A DNA stretch of 64,000 bases from Paracoccus aminophilus JCM 7686 (GCF_000444995.1 NC_022041.1:2020001-2084000), one strand, 5' to 3'; shown: positions 53,954 through 62,080, numbered from the stretch's first letter. Notes: generated from the sequence alone by a model not told the origin. Program-made: numbers and translations.

Positions 53954-54388
53954 CTATACCGGTGCGCGACCCGCGTCTGGCGGCTCCCCTTTCTTGCGGG
54001 CTGTTGTCCCCCTTTGTCGCAATTTGGCGTCCTTTACCGCGACCTCCAAAGCTTCCAAAAGCACTGGTTGCGTTAAACGTCGCTCGGCTCCGCACTGAAC
54101 CTCGACCCATCCATAAAGGGGATTGATATCCCTCCGTAACAACCTCTCCCACTCGGCTTGAGTCAAATTGAGAAGACGTCCGCAAATACTGAGGTCCTGG
54201 GGAAGGGTCGCAGGCGGACTCTGACTCATGGATATCATCATTAAATTCAGCGCGGCTCCCTGCACGTCCATGTCCGCAAGGAGACCGAACGTACAATTCC
54301 GATAGCGCCGGAAAAACACAGGAAACCAGTGAATATGGTTCCACCTCAGATTCAATGGATATGGATACTGTAGAATATCGCCGTCCAT
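53954..54388 (-). CDS. Replication-region protein, shorter DUF1376-like paralogue
   Basis: A 144-residue protein with the same layout as its neighbour: NHIHWFPVFFRRYRNCTFG, LNLMMISMSQSPPATLPQD, CGRLLNLTQAEWERLLRRD, INPLYGWVEVQC, ending basic. AGGG lies before the ATG. A longer alternate-phase frame from 54479 to 53910 covers this region; its first 30 codons look passable, but the rest does not. Confidence 0.62.
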   Translation of the reverse strand: MDGDILQYPYPLNLRWNHIHWFPVFFRRYRNCTFGLLADMDVQGAALNLMMISMSQSPPATLPQDLSICGRLLNLTQAEWERLLRRDINPLYGWVEVQCGAERRLTQPVLLEALEVAVKDAKLRQRGTTARKKGEPPDAGRAPV

Positions 54389-54475
54389 TTTTTTGCCCTC
54401 GCTCGTAAAACCCTTCGCTTAGAGCAGTTAAAGTAATCGGCGGACGCGTGGCATAAAATATGAAGTCAAGCGCGG

Positions 54476-54883
54476 TCATGCGACACCTCTCTTCGCGGCT
54501 CTCGCATCCACCGACATCAGCTGAGACAGGATCCGGTCGTGTTCGCCACGCCGCAGCCATTTTGATGCCGTGCTGCGATGAACAGAGAGTGCAGCGGCGA
54601 AATCTTTAATCGACGGCCAGCTGTGACTGCCAACCGAGACCGGGCGTTTATGTGCGCCGGGCTTCCAGTTGCAGACAGGCCCACGGCCGAGGCGGTCAAG
54701 ATTGCCGTGACGGTCAAGGTGGTGGACAACGGTCTGACAACTGACGCCAGCGGCTGCCGCAACTGCGCGCATGCCGTAATAGTCGCGCCCCTGCCACGGA
54801 TAGACACCCGGCGAAGGTCCAGGGCGACGTTTAGGCACGGGTAATACGGTCGCGCTCTGCGGGAAATTCGATCGCTTACCCAT
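54476..54883 (-). CDS. Phage DNA-binding-like protein with two HTH-like segments
   Basis: A 135-residue basic protein: VYPWQGRDYYGMRAVAAAAG followed by VSCQTVVHHLDRHG is an HTH-like unit, and WPSIKDFAAALSVHRSTASK is another. Such double-HTH proteins are common in phage early regions. It overlaps the upstream gene by eight bases. Confidence 0.68.
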   Translation of the reverse strand: MGKRSNFPQSATVLPVPKRRPGPSPGVYPWQGRDYYGMRAVAAAAGVSCQTVVHHLDRHGNLDRLGRGPVCNWKPGAHKRPVSVGSHSWPSIKDFAAALSVHRSTASKWLRRGEHDRILSQLMSVDARAAKRGVA

Positions 54884-55097
54884 GGAGGCGCGCCTTCGGA
54901 TAGCCTGCGATCACGACGCTGGCCTCCTCGCCGCTCTCGCGCAGATCTGCATCCCGGATCCGCGCGACCAGCACGCGAGAGAAGGAGATGCCTTTGCCGT
55001 GATCGCGGCTGATTTCGGAATAGCTGTCACCGCTCACGGCGCGGCGCAGGATCACGAGGTCGCGCTCATCGGCTGTGCGAGAAGAAGCAATATACAT
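54876..55097 (-). CDS. Small phage protein with HTH-like core
   Basis: A 73-residue protein (SSRTADERDLVILRRAVSGD, SYSEISRDHGKGISFSRVLV) with a repeat-type helix-turn-helix look; GAGGGACGG is before the ATG. Function unknown; coupling to its neighbour is by overlap. Confidence 0.62.
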   Translation of the reverse strand: MYIASSRTADERDLVILRRAVSGDSYSEISRDHGKGISFSRVLVARIRDADLRESGEEASVVIAGYPKARLHG

Positions 55098-55230
55098 CTG
55101 ATCCGTCCCTCATGCGCATTCGCGTTTGTTTGAGAAAAGGCGGGGCGATCTGAGCAGAGACCGCCCCGTAGTTGGTCACCGGAGCCGGACAGGCTAGACG
55201 GTGACGTTACCGGGACCGGAGAACCTCGGC

Positions 55231-55383
55231 TTATTCGCGACTTGCGCCCTTGATCCGTTGGAAAAATCTTTCCGACTGCGATTTGAACCATTCGGCATCG
55301 GCGGCGGAGCGACCCGCCACCCGAAGCGCCCGACGATGCCGGGCGGCGTAATATCTCTGAGCCATGCGCCAAAGCACCCGCAT
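55231..55383 (-). CDS. Small basic phage protein
   Basis: A 50-residue, strongly basic helical protein (MRVLWRMAQRYYAARHRRAL, then DAEWFKSQSERFFQRI). The ATG overlaps the stop of the gene upstream (TGATG), which supports translation. No family recognised. About 130 bases without a gene follow before 55097. Confidence 0.55.
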   Translation of the reverse strand: MRVLWRMAQRYYAARHRRALRVAGRSAADAEWFKSQSERFFQRIKGASRE

Positions 55384-55736
55384 CATTCCGCCTCCGGATC
55401 GATGATCTGAAACACCGCTTCGGCGCCGACCAAGGCGACAACCTTCAGCACATAGCGAAAATGCGGGGCATTCTCCCGGCGCAGCCAGTTGCGCACGGTG
55501 CGCGAGGTGACCGGGCGACGATCAGAGGTCAGGACCTCAGCTGCGCGTTCCGCCAGATCGTTCTCGGACTGCGCCTCTGGGAAGGCGCGCCAGAGCAAGC
55601 TGGCAAACCATGCCCGCTCGGCTTCCTCGCCGCTGCATTTTCGGAAAGACATTTCAGAAAGTCCTGTGCTGTTGTGTCCCCGTGCAGAAGGACGATCATC
55701 AGAACGGAGAGAGGATGCGGCAGGGCGAACGCTCAT
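55383..55736 (-). CDS. Phage regulatory protein with HTH-like C-terminal half
   Basis: A 117-residue protein; the first 30 residues are low complexity, then FASLLWRAFPEAQSENDLAE and RPVTSRTVRNWLRRENAPHF form an HTH-like unit with a recognition helix SRTVRNWLRR. The ATG overlaps the stop of the Cro-like gene. It may act in early gene control or replication (CII- or O-like). Confidence 0.68.
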   Translation of the reverse strand: MSVRPAASSLRSDDRPSARGHNSTGLSEMSFRKCSGEEAERAWFASLLWRAFPEAQSENDLAERAAEVLTSDRRPVTSRTVRNWLRRENAPHFRYVLKVVALVGAEAVFQIIDPEAE

Positions 55737-55960
55737 GTCGCATCCTCGGGAGGTTGGGTTGAGGTAAATAGATTCGCCAGATCTGGACGCACCACGCGAA
55801 CAGACAGGCCAAGAGCCGCCGCAAACAACGCAGCCTTTTCCGCGCCAATGCGGCGCTTGCCTCGCTCAATTTGGCTCAACATGCCGCGCGAAATACCCGT
55901 AGCAGTGCAGATTTGCGCCCTCTTGAGTCCGGATCGGGAGATATGATCGGTCAGGTTCAT
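55733..55960 (-). CDS. Cro-like XRE-family regulator
   Basis: A 75-residue HTH protein: LKRAQICTATGISRGMLSQI followed by ERGKRRIGAEKAALFAAALG is a compact XRE domain. Divergent from the CI-like repressor across the operator array at 55968, as in lambdoid switches. It heads the leftward early operon. Confidence 0.82.
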   Translation of the reverse strand: MNLTDHISRSGLKRAQICTATGISRGMLSQIERGKRRIGAEKAALFAAALGLSVRVVRPDLANLFTSTQPPEDAT

Positions 55961-55967
55961 GAGCGTA

Positions 55968-56017
55968 TTTCACACATTGTAAATTTTACATCAAGTGAAA
56001 TTTTACTCTGTGTTTCT
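55968..56017. promoter_or_regulatory. Tandem phage operators between cro-like and cI-like genes
   Basis: Sites with the plan TTTYACA-N3-TGTRAAW: O1 at 55968-55984, O2 at 55984-56000 (one half diverged) and a degenerate third to about 56017, each 16 bases apart. Two more sites lie before the rightward early operon at 57438 and 57472. Confidence 0.75.
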
Positions 56018-56050
56018 GGCCCGGCAACCTCACCCGTGCAAAGTTCACGT

Positions 56051-56671
56051 ATGAAATTTCGCCTAAAAGAACTCCGCGACCGCAAGGGCTTGACCCAAGA
56101 GCAGATGGCCGAGTTGCTCGACATCTCTGTTTCATTGTATAATGGGCTAGAGAACGGCAAGCGCCGCATGAATGCCGATTACATTGAAGGCGCCGCCGCA
56201 ATCTTTGGGATTCCCGCACCTCTTTTGATCGATGTTCCGGCGACCCCAATTGCAGTTGCGGGATGCGTTGGTGCTGGAGCACAGGTCCCTCTGGTAGATG
56301 CCACGGAACACGGCGACGCACTGTTCCATATTGCCGCGCCCGAGCCCTTACTGCGCAACGGCCCACCAAAAGACATCGCTGCTGTCGAGATTAAGGGCGA
56401 CAGCATGTCCCCGATGTATCAGCCGGGCGACGTTCTGTTTTACACGCGCCACACGCATGAGGGCATTCCCGAAGAAGACATTGGCCGACCCTGCATTGTC
56501 GAGGACGCCAACGGCATGGCGTGGGTGAAGCAAGTCAAGCGCGGTGACTCTCAGGGTCTCTGGAATCTTATCTCACTCAACCCGACCGCAGAGACCATGC
56601 ACAACGTTAGGATTAAATGGGCTGCACGCGTGATGCTAGCGCTACCCGCGGAAATGGTCGAGCGGCTATGA
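56051..56671 (+). CDS. CI-like repressor with S24 (LexA-type) peptidase domain
   Basis: A 206-residue repressor from the ATG at 56051. N-terminal XRE HTH (GLTQEQMAELLDISVSLYNG), then a linker with a probable autocleavage bond A70-G71 in AVAGCVGAG, and an S24 domain with Ser118 in KGDSMSPMYQPGD and Lys160 in WVKQVKR. RecA-stimulated self-cleavage would induce the prophage upon DNA damage. It diverges from the Cro-like gene, bracketing the operators. Confidence 0.92.
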   Translation: MKFRLKELRDRKGLTQEQMAELLDISVSLYNGLENGKRRMNADYIEGAAAIFGIPAPLLIDVPATPIAVAGCVGAGAQVPLVDATEHGDALFHIAAPEPLLRNGPPKDIAAVEIKGDSMSPMYQPGDVLFYTRHTHEGIPEEDIGRPCIVEDANGMAWVKQVKRGDSQGLWNLISLNPTAETMHNVRIKWAARVMLALPAEMVERL

Positions 56672-56901
56672 TGGCGCCCCTTTCCGAAACCGTAGACCAG
56701 TGGGCCGCGGCGACCCGCGTCATTCTTGGGCTATTGCAGCTGCAAACCGAGAAGCCAGGTACGTTCACCCTGAGCGATCTGCCAGGCCTTCTTCAGAAGG
56801 CAGCCAATGAACGTGATCGCCATGGCGATTTCGGGGCGGCCAGAATGTTGGAGACTTGGGCGTACAAGCTGACGAAGCCCGTGGAAGAGTGGGAAGTCTA
56901 A
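56668..56901 (+). CDS. Small phage protein coupled to the repressor
   Basis: A 77-residue helical protein (SETVDQWAAATRVILGLLQL, TFTLSDLPGLLQKAANERDR). The start overlaps the repressor stop (ATGATG around TGA), so it is likely made together with CI. Unknown function. About 190 bases without a clear gene follow. Confidence 0.68.
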   Translation: MMAPLSETVDQWAAATRVILGLLQLQTEKPGTFTLSDLPGLLQKAANERDRHGDFGAARMLETWAYKLTKPVEEWEV

Positions 56902-57095
56902 AGCCAGTCACCACGCCAGCCCGCCTTAACTGGCAGGCTCTGCATTTGAGGCTCAACCGCAAGTGACGTGACGTACATTCCTGCCATTCCGTGCGCTCGA
57001 GCACATACCTCAGCCAATGACGCGGGTACTGGATTGGCAGTTTTTAAAGAGTTCTTGTCGATGTTGAACGCGTCCTGCCGGAAGGTTGGGCGCGT

Positions 57096-57317
57096 TTGAG
57101 CATATTGAACCAGAAGGACTTAGATAGCTTGAAACCCATTTCAGAAGTGTTTTTGTGCGAAGACGTGTTCGGCGGCATCCATCATGTCAGGATGACGGTA
57201 AGCGCTGACGAGGTATGGTATTCCATCGACAGCAATGCAGTCGCCACTCCGATTGATGAGGCTGCTAAGGTTTTCCGGATAGAAGGAAGCGGCGTCATAA
57301 TCCGCCGGATCAGCTAG
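57096..57317 (+). CDS. Small phage protein, unknown function
   Basis: A 73-residue beta-rich protein (EVFLCEDVFGGIHHVRMTVS, DEVWYSIDSNAVATPID) from a TTG with GAAGG upstream; no ATG is available at the front. A strong terminator follows 25 bases after the stop, which supports that the region is transcribed rightwards. Confidence 0.5.
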   Translation: MSILNQKDLDSLKPISEVFLCEDVFGGIHHVRMTVSADEVWYSIDSNAVATPIDEAAKVFRIEGSGVIIRRIS

Positions 57318-57341
57318 CGGGCGCCTTCTAATCCGCCACTC

Positions 57342-57365
57342 AGCCCGCTCATTGGCGGGCTTTTT
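57342..57365 (+). terminator. Rho-independent terminator of the repressor-side unit
   Basis: AGCCCGC, loop, GCGGGCT followed by TTTTT on the plus strand; separates the repressor unit from the early operon. Confidence 0.88.
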
Positions 57366-57437
57366 CATGCACCGCAGCTCGGCGCCGTGGAGGCGACAAT
57401 GCGACCCACCCTGTCTGCAGAGCAGTAAGCGCATGTA

Positions 57438-57488
57438 TTTCACAAAATGTAAAATATCAGATTGACCTAATTTTCACATTATGTGAAT
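57438..57488 (+). promoter_or_regulatory. Rightward early promoter with two repressor sites
   Basis: Two operators, TTTCACA-AAA-TGTAAAA (57438-57454) and TTTCACA-TTA-TGTGAAT (57472-57488), flank TTGACC at 57462-57467, a good -35. A -10 is likely in the A/T-rich AATTAATAT at 57486-57494, spacing not ideal. Matches the operators at 55968. Confidence 0.7.
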
Positions 57489-57521
57489 TAATATCCATCC
57501 TCAACCGGATGGAGTCCGCAG

Positions 57522-57698
57522 ATGCACATTCCCACCGTCCTGTCTGTCCGAGATCTCGCCACGGCCGAGCCGGTCTCTGACCTTGAGCCGGAGGCGCTGA
57601 CCGCCCGTGCGATCGCGATCCTGAAAGACACCAGCCGGAACCACGCCGGCCGCGTAAACGCTGCGCTGCGCTTGCTCCGGAAGGCAGGTGAAGCATGA
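57522..57698 (+). CDS. First gene of the rightward early operon, unknown function
   Basis: A 58-residue protein (MHIPTVLSVRDLATAEPVSD, then LTARAIAILKDTSRNHAGRV and a basic helix). GGAG lies seven bases before the ATG and the repressor-controlled promoter just upstream. It is coupled (ATGA) to the next gene. Not recognised. Confidence 0.65.
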   Translation: MHIPTVLSVRDLATAEPVSDLEPEALTARAIAILKDTSRNHAGRVNAALRLLRKAGEA

Positions 57699-57943
57699 TC
57701 GCCTTCGCCCACCCGGTCAAAGCAGCCGCCCGCCCAGTCCCCCGCATCGGCGCCATGCTCTCCGGCGCGTTCCGCGCGGTGGCGCTGGTCGCTGCGACCG
57801 TTTCCGCGGTCATCCTCGCCGCAACGGTCTGGCATGTCGCGGGCAGCGCGATCAGCTGGACGGAGGTGCAAGCCTTCGTCGCGCCGACCTCACTGGAAAC
57901 GCGCGGACGCTCGATCGAGCAGCTGGTCGAGGGGGTGCGCTGA
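57695..57943 (+). CDS. Small phage membrane protein
   Basis: An 82-residue protein with one hydrophobic helix (AVALVAATVSAVILAATVWH) between a basic Ala/Pro-rich head and a polar tail (TSLETRGRSIEQLVEGVR). Coupled to both neighbours by overlapping stop and start codons. Confidence 0.65.
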   Translation: MIAFAHPVKAAARPVPRIGAMLSGAFRAVALVAATVSAVILAATVWHVAGSAISWTEVQAFVAPTSLETRGRSIEQLVEGVR

Positions 57944-58146
57944 TGTCGAAATCCCCACCCACGCAGCTCATGGGCCCCGAGTTTGCCGCACAACTGCCGA
58001 TGCTGGCAGTTCGGATGCTGATCACCGAGGACCTGCTGCGGCGCGCGCTGCATGAGGTCCCGGGGCTGCGCGACAGCGCTCTGGGCAGCGCCATCGTCAC
58101 CGCGATCACCGCGCCGAACAGCCAGATCGCCGAGAGGGCGCTGTGA
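57943..58146 (+). CDS. Small phage protein, unknown function
   Basis: A 67-residue helical protein (QLMGPEFAAQLPMLAVRMLI, TEDLLRRALHEVPGLRDSAL). Start overlaps the previous stop (TGATG). No family recognised. Confidence 0.6.
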   Translation: MSKSPPTQLMGPEFAAQLPMLAVRMLITEDLLRRALHEVPGLRDSALGSAIVTAITAPNSQIAERAL

Positions 58147-58346
58147 TGGCGGCCCGGTTTCGCGCGGACCGGAACGGCTGGATCGTCGACAACCTGACCG
58201 GCCTCTACATCCTGCAGGTCGCCGTGCATGTGCTGGATGAAGACACCGTGCATCGGGTCACGGCATCAATCATCGTGGCGCTGCACGCCGAATTCGACCC
58301 CACCGGCCTTAATCCCAAGACCTGCCTCGCCCAGCCCACCGACTGA
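58146..58346 (+). CDS. Small phage protein, unknown function
   Basis: A 66-residue protein (ARFRADRNGWIVDNLTGLYI, HVLDEDTVHRVTASIIVALH). GAGAGGG lies before the ATG; coupled to the gene upstream. A 179-base untranslated gap with hairpins follows. Confidence 0.6.
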   Translation: MAARFRADRNGWIVDNLTGLYILQVAVHVLDEDTVHRVTASIIVALHAEFDPTGLNPKTCLAQPTD

Positions 58347-58426
58347 GCGCAGCAGAGCCGCCGAGATGGCAGTCCCGGTGGCGCCAAGAATTCCCGCTGC
58401 GCGCCTCCTCCCTGGCGCAGCAGGAA

Positions 58427-58491
58427 GCCCCCGAGGCCGTGCGGCCTTGGGGGCGATACCTCCAACCAGAACCGCGCCCGGCGGCACCGGG
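58427..58491 (+). other. Structured leader between early-operon genes
   Basis: Two hairpins in a 179-base gap: a stem of about 12 pairs around 58427-58454 (CCCCCGAGGCCG / CGGCCTTGGGGG) and a six-pair GCCCGG/CCGGGC at about 58475-58491. No T-run. It could be an attenuator, an antitermination site or a processing point. Confidence 0.55.
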
Positions 58492-58525
58492 CATTCCCGA
58501 GCGTCAGCAGCGCAAGGATCGCGAC

Positions 58526-58915
58526 ATGGATATTCAGAACAGCTTCGACGGCATGCCGGATCGGCTTCCGCCTCCGACCGGCAACGGTGGCGCCGAGATC
58601 ATGCGCAGCGCAGACCGCAAGCGCCGCAAGGCCCCGCCTGTGAAGGAGACCGCAGAGGACCGCCAGCAGAGCGACCAAACCTATGGCATCGCCGCCGACG
58701 AGCTTCGGCAGTTTGTCGAACAGTTCGAGCAGCTGGATGCGGAGAAGAAAGACCTGACCGAGCAGCAAAAGGAGCTGATGGCCGAGGCCAAAGCCCGCGG
58801 CTACGACACCAAGGTCATGCGCAAGGTCATCGCGCTGCGCAAGCGCGACAAGGACGATGTGGCCGAGGAAGAGGCCATTCTCGAAATGTACAAAGCAGCA
58901 TTGGGAATGATGTGA
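58526..58915 (+). CDS. DUF2312 (GapR-like) DNA-associated protein
   Basis: A 129-residue protein whose second half is the DUF2312 domain, with AADELRQFVEQFEQLDAEKK, AKARGYDTKVMRKVIALRKR and EEEAILEMYKAALGM. GapR in Caulobacter binds overtwisted DNA and aids replication and segregation, so a phage copy may manage template topology. The N-terminal 50 residues are an unstructured basic extension. Its stop overlaps the sliding clamp start (TGATG). Confidence 0.9.
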   Translation: MDIQNSFDGMPDRLPPPTGNGGAEIMRSADRKRRKAPPVKETAEDRQQSDQTYGIAADELRQFVEQFEQLDAEKKDLTEQQKELMAEAKARGYDTKVMRKVIALRKRDKDDVAEEEAILEMYKAALGMM

Positions 58916-60069
58916 TGAACGCTTTTTCCGAAGTCATCGCCGAGGCCGCGCCGGCCGCATCCGCAACCACCATCCGCTGCACGGTTGCAGATCTGCGCCG
59001 CGCCGTTTCCCTGGCGGCTGGCGTGGTCGAACGCTGGAACCTCATCCCTGTCCTCGCCTGTCTCGCCTTTCACCCTGCCGCAGGCAAGCTCACGATCTGC
59101 GGCACCGACCTCGACCGGCTGCTCTCCATCGACTGTCCCGCCGAATGCTTCGCGGAATTCGGCAGCTTTACCCTCGACGCTCGCCAGGTCTCCGCTCTGT
59201 TGCGCGGCGCGGAAGCCAAGGAAATCGTCACCATCCAGCGCGAACCGGCAGACGCGGCCGGCGACGTTCTGTCCATCCAGCTCGGGCCGCTTACCATCAA
59301 GCGCCGCCAACTCATCCCGATCGAGGACTGGCCGGTCATGGCCGAGATGGACGGTGAACACGAGGCGATCACGCTCCCGGAGGGTGCATTGCGCAAGGTG
59401 CTCGATACCTGCCGTCATTGCATCTCCAGCGAGGAGACCCGCTATTACCTGAACGGGGTCTACATCCATGCGGTTGAGGGCCTGCTTGCGGGGGTCGCGA
59501 CAGACGGGCATCGCCTCGCGCTTTGCTCTTCCGGCCATCAATGGCCGCTCGCGGCGCAAATCCTGCCGACGCGCGCGGTTGCAACCCTTGGAGCGCTGCT
59601 CACTGTCGGTGGCAGCAATCCGATCTCAGTCACCGGCTGGACCAAGCCGCGCATGAAGTTCGCGGGTGAAGGCTGGTCCCTGACAGTCAAGACGATCGAC
59701 GGCACCTTCCCGGACTATGATCGGGTCATACCGAAGCCCAACAGCGACAACTACAAGGGCCGTGCGGTTCTCGCACCGGCATTGTTTCGACGGATTCCGC
59801 CCGGCATCACCAGCGAGCGCCACGCCGCCGCAAGGCTCGATCTCGCCGAGCGCAAACTGTCGATCAGCGCACCGAGTGACGGCTTGGACGCTTCCCTTCC
59901 GATCGAGGCGGAGGGCGAGGTAACCACTGGATTCAACATCCGTTACCTGCGCGATTTTACCATGCACCACGGCACCATCAGACTGCAGATCAACGGAAGC
60001 GGTGACGCCGCGCTGATCCACTCCGAGGATCCGGACTTCCTCGGCGCCATCATGCCCATGCGGGTGTGA
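58915..60069 (+). CDS. dnaN: Phage-encoded DNA polymerase sliding clamp (beta subunit homologue)
   Basis: A 384-residue protein with all three clamp domains: TIRCTVADLRRAVSLAAGVV plus PVLACLAFHPAAGKLTICGT in the first; LPEGALRKVLDTCRHCISSE with NGVYIHAVEGLLAGVATDGH in the second; and the third ending FLGAIMPMR, the usual C-terminus. It should form a ring around DNA and tether a polymerase, either from the phage or host. It is the phage's own copy; the host gene is elsewhere. Confidence 0.94.
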   Translation: MNAFSEVIAEAAPAASATTIRCTVADLRRAVSLAAGVVERWNLIPVLACLAFHPAAGKLTICGTDLDRLLSIDCPAECFAEFGSFTLDARQVSALLRGAEAKEIVTIQREPADAAGDVLSIQLGPLTIKRRQLIPIEDWPVMAEMDGEHEAITLPEGALRKVLDTCRHCISSEETRYYLNGVYIHAVEGLLAGVATDGHRLALCSSGHQWPLAAQILPTRAVATLGALLTVGGSNPISVTGWTKPRMKFAGEGWSLTVKTIDGTFPDYDRVIPKPNSDNYKGRAVLAPALFRRIPPGITSERHAAARLDLAERKLSISAPSDGLDASLPIEAEGEVTTGFNIRYLRDFTMHHGTIRLQINGSGDAALIHSEDPDFLGAIMPMRV

Positions 60070-60071
60070 TC

Positions 60072-60326
60072 ATGATGGCCCACAAACCCCTCGCCCACCG
60101 CGGCATTGAAATCGTCGCCCATGATGTCAGCTGGGCTTACTCATGGGCCGGTGAGGAGAACGGCCTCTCTGGGGCCTCTCAAACGCGAGCGGGAGCCATC
60201 CGCAAGATCTCGCGGCGCTTCGGGCCAGAGCCGAACTCCCGGCACTGCGCGGGAACCAGGCAATACGACCAGAAATGGCAGGCACTCGATGAGAGCTCAC
60301 TTTACTTCCCGGAGGATCGGTTATGA
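60072..60326 (+). CDS. Small phage protein, unknown function
   Basis: An 84-residue protein (HRGIEIVAHDVSWAYSWAGE then TRAGAIRKISRRFGPEPNSR). Several starts are possible: a GTG overlapping the clamp stop (60066) and two ATGs at 60072 and 60075. Last gene of the early operon. No family recognised. Confidence 0.55.
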   Translation: MMAHKPLAHRGIEIVAHDVSWAYSWAGEENGLSGASQTRAGAIRKISRRFGPEPNSRHCAGTRQYDQKWQALDESSLYFPEDRL

Positions 60327-60358
60327 TTACAAATCAGCCCCGCCTACTCGGGTGCCGA

Positions 60359-60598
60359 TCAGGCTGGTCGGGGGTAATCGTCCAAGACCGCCTGCTTGAT
60401 CATGTTGATAGCAGCTTCTTCGGTCCATGCGCGACCGGAAGCGCCGGGAACATTGTCAGCAGACCATTTCCAAGGTTGGCTGCCAGGAGCGGGGCGTTTG
60501 TAGGAGAGATGTCCGACTGGGATGTTTCGCAGTTGGACAATCCAGCGGTCGATAGTGCCGATCTGATCGACACCCGTTGCTTTGACTTTTTTCCACAT
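60359..60598 (-). CDS. Putative minus-strand regulator between early operon and excisionase gene
   Basis: A 79-residue protein, MWKKVKATGVDQIGTIDRWI then QLRNIPVGHLSYKRPAPGSQ and AWTEEAAINMIKQAVLDDYP. The composition looks more natural than the plus-strand frame over the same bases (60323-60760). It would be the only minus-strand gene in this part; ribosome site is weak. Possibly a transcription factor or excisionase-like protein. Confidence 0.45.
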   Translation of the reverse strand: MWKKVKATGVDQIGTIDRWIVQLRNIPVGHLSYKRPAPGSQPWKWSADNVPGASGRAWTEEAAINMIKQAVLDDYPRPA

Positions 60599-60749
60599 AG
60601 TGACACTGCTAGCGCAAACGTCCAAATATTACAACCTTTTGCAGCCTCGTCTGTGAAACTGCAGGGCGAATGCTCATACGCCCACTGCCCGCCGTCGTCG
60701 CCGCGGACAGTCAGCATCTGGTCATCGAGAAGAACAAGAGGGTCGGCTG

Positions 60750-60980
60750 ATGAGAGCTGAAATCGCCTTCGCGCCGCGCTTATTGGCCGAGCCGGAAGCG
60801 GCGAGATACCTCGGCATGTCTGCGACCATGTTGCGCTCACTCGGGTTGCCTCGAAAGGAGGCGCGCTCCAAGCGCCTGTATGATCGGTTCGACCTGGACG
60901 ATTATGCAAGCGCCCTCCCTTATGAAGGGCAGAACGACGCGGAAGAAGCAAAAAGAGCAGACGAGGCATTTGGGCTATGA
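60750..60980 (+). CDS. AlpA/excisionase-like small HTH protein
   Basis: A 76-residue protein with a MerR-type winged HTH: LLAEPEAARYLGMSATMLRS then RSKRLYDRFDLDDYASALPY. This is the pattern of DNA-binding excisionase-like partners of tyrosine integrases. Its stop overlaps the integrase ATG. Confidence 0.78.
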   Translation: MRAEIAFAPRLLAEPEAARYLGMSATMLRSLGLPRKEARSKRLYDRFDLDDYASALPYEGQNDAEEAKRADEAFGL

Positions 60981-62080
60981 GATTGAAGGGTGTCAGGCGG
61001 CAGAAGCGCGGCGATCGAGTGGTGAAATATCATCGCGCGACGGGTGTTCGCTTGCCAGACTTGCCAGAATTGCATCCTGACTTCATCGCAGCTTGGGCAT
61101 TGGCTCAGTCTCAAATCGGATCCATTCAGGCCAAAGCTATACGCGGCGTGAACCTCGGTTCGATCGCGGCCGTGGTCAACAACTTCCTCGCGTCTCAGGA
61201 CTATCTATCCGGGAGCCCTGTCTATCGCGCCATCCTCAAGCGCAATGCTGAGCAGATTAAAGAGGCCTACGCCGATGTGCCTTTCCGACTAATAGAAGCA
61301 CGGCATATCGAGGCTGATCTATCTAAGTTGCCACCGAACCCCGCAAACGCTCGTCTGAAAACTTGGCGAAAACTCAGCAAGTTTGCCAAGCGTACGGGCA
61401 ATGGCGACAAGGACGCTGCGGCCCTGGTCTCGAAGCGCAAGGAAACCATTGTCGGGCACAAAACGTGGACAACAGACGACATCGCCAGCTATCGCAACAA
61501 GTGGGCTGTCGGAACTGTGCAACGAGCTTGCTTCGAGCTCCTCTATTGGACGGCGGCGCGGACCATAGACGCCGTCAAGCTCTCCACTACAAACGTTGGT
61601 ATGGATGGCATCCTAACGTTCATCCAGAGCAAGACCAAAGGCCCTGCATACGTCCCCTGGACAGCTCCCCTGCCGGATTTCGCGAGCTCGTGGCAGTGCG
61701 AGCGAGAAACCGTCCATCACGCAGTGGAACGCCTCAAGGGCGGCTTGACGTTCTTAGCGACCTCGAACGGAAAGATGCGGAGCCACAAAGGGCTGTCGAA
61801 CGTGATAGCCGCCGCCGCAAACAGCGCAGGCCTGAACGACTGCACGGCCCACGGGCTCAGGAAAGCGCGTCTCACCGCCATCGCCGAAGCGGGCGGAACC
61901 GCGCATGCGATCATGGCATGGGGAGGTCACAAAACGCTGCAAGAGGTCGAGCAGTACACCCGCGCGGCTGAAATGAAGCGGCTGATCAGCGGTCCGGGAA
62001 CAAATCGGAACACCGTATCACGAGCAGAACACGATACAGAAAAAGCGAAAACGCCTTTATTTTCAATGAGGGGAAAATGA
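60977..62080 (+). CDS. int: Tyrosine-family phage integrase
   Basis: A 367-residue recombinase. The catalytic set is complete: Arg195 in [10 protein letters not shown], a Lys in the SKTKGPAYV hairpin, His292 and Arg295 in AHGLRKARL, His318 in [10 protein letters not shown] and the nucleophile Tyr327 in EQYTRAAEM. The N-terminal SAM-like and arm-binding parts are present. The stop is two bases from the tRNA-Arg CCA, which points to that tRNA as the attachment site. Confidence 0.95.
   Translation: MRLKGVRRQKRGDRVVKYHRATGVRLPDLPELHPDFIAAWALAQSQIGSIQAKAIRGVNLGSIAAVVNNFLASQDYLSGSPVYRAILKRNAEQIKEAYADVPFRLIEARHIEADLSKLPPNPANARLKTWRKLSKFAKRTGNGDKDAAALVSKRKETIVGHKTWTTDDIASYRNKWAVGTVQRACFELLYWTAARTIDAVKLSTTNVGMDGILTFIQSKTKGPAYVPWTAPLPDFASSWQCERETVHHAVERLKGGLTFLATSNGKMRSHKGLSNVIAAAANSAGLNDCTAHGLRKARLTAIAEAGGTAHAIMAWGGHKTLQEVEQYTRAAEMKRLISGPGTNRNTVSRAEHDTEKAKTPLFSMRGK

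Noticed and set aside
53910..54560. 216-codon minus-strand frame overlapping the shorter DUF1376-like gene
   Set aside because: Only its first 30 codons look protein-like; the other phase has a good ribosome site and a paralogue next door.
60323..60760. 145-codon plus-strand frame between early operon and excisionase gene
   Set aside because: Composition is unlike a folded protein; the minus strand over the same bases reads better, though neither is certain.
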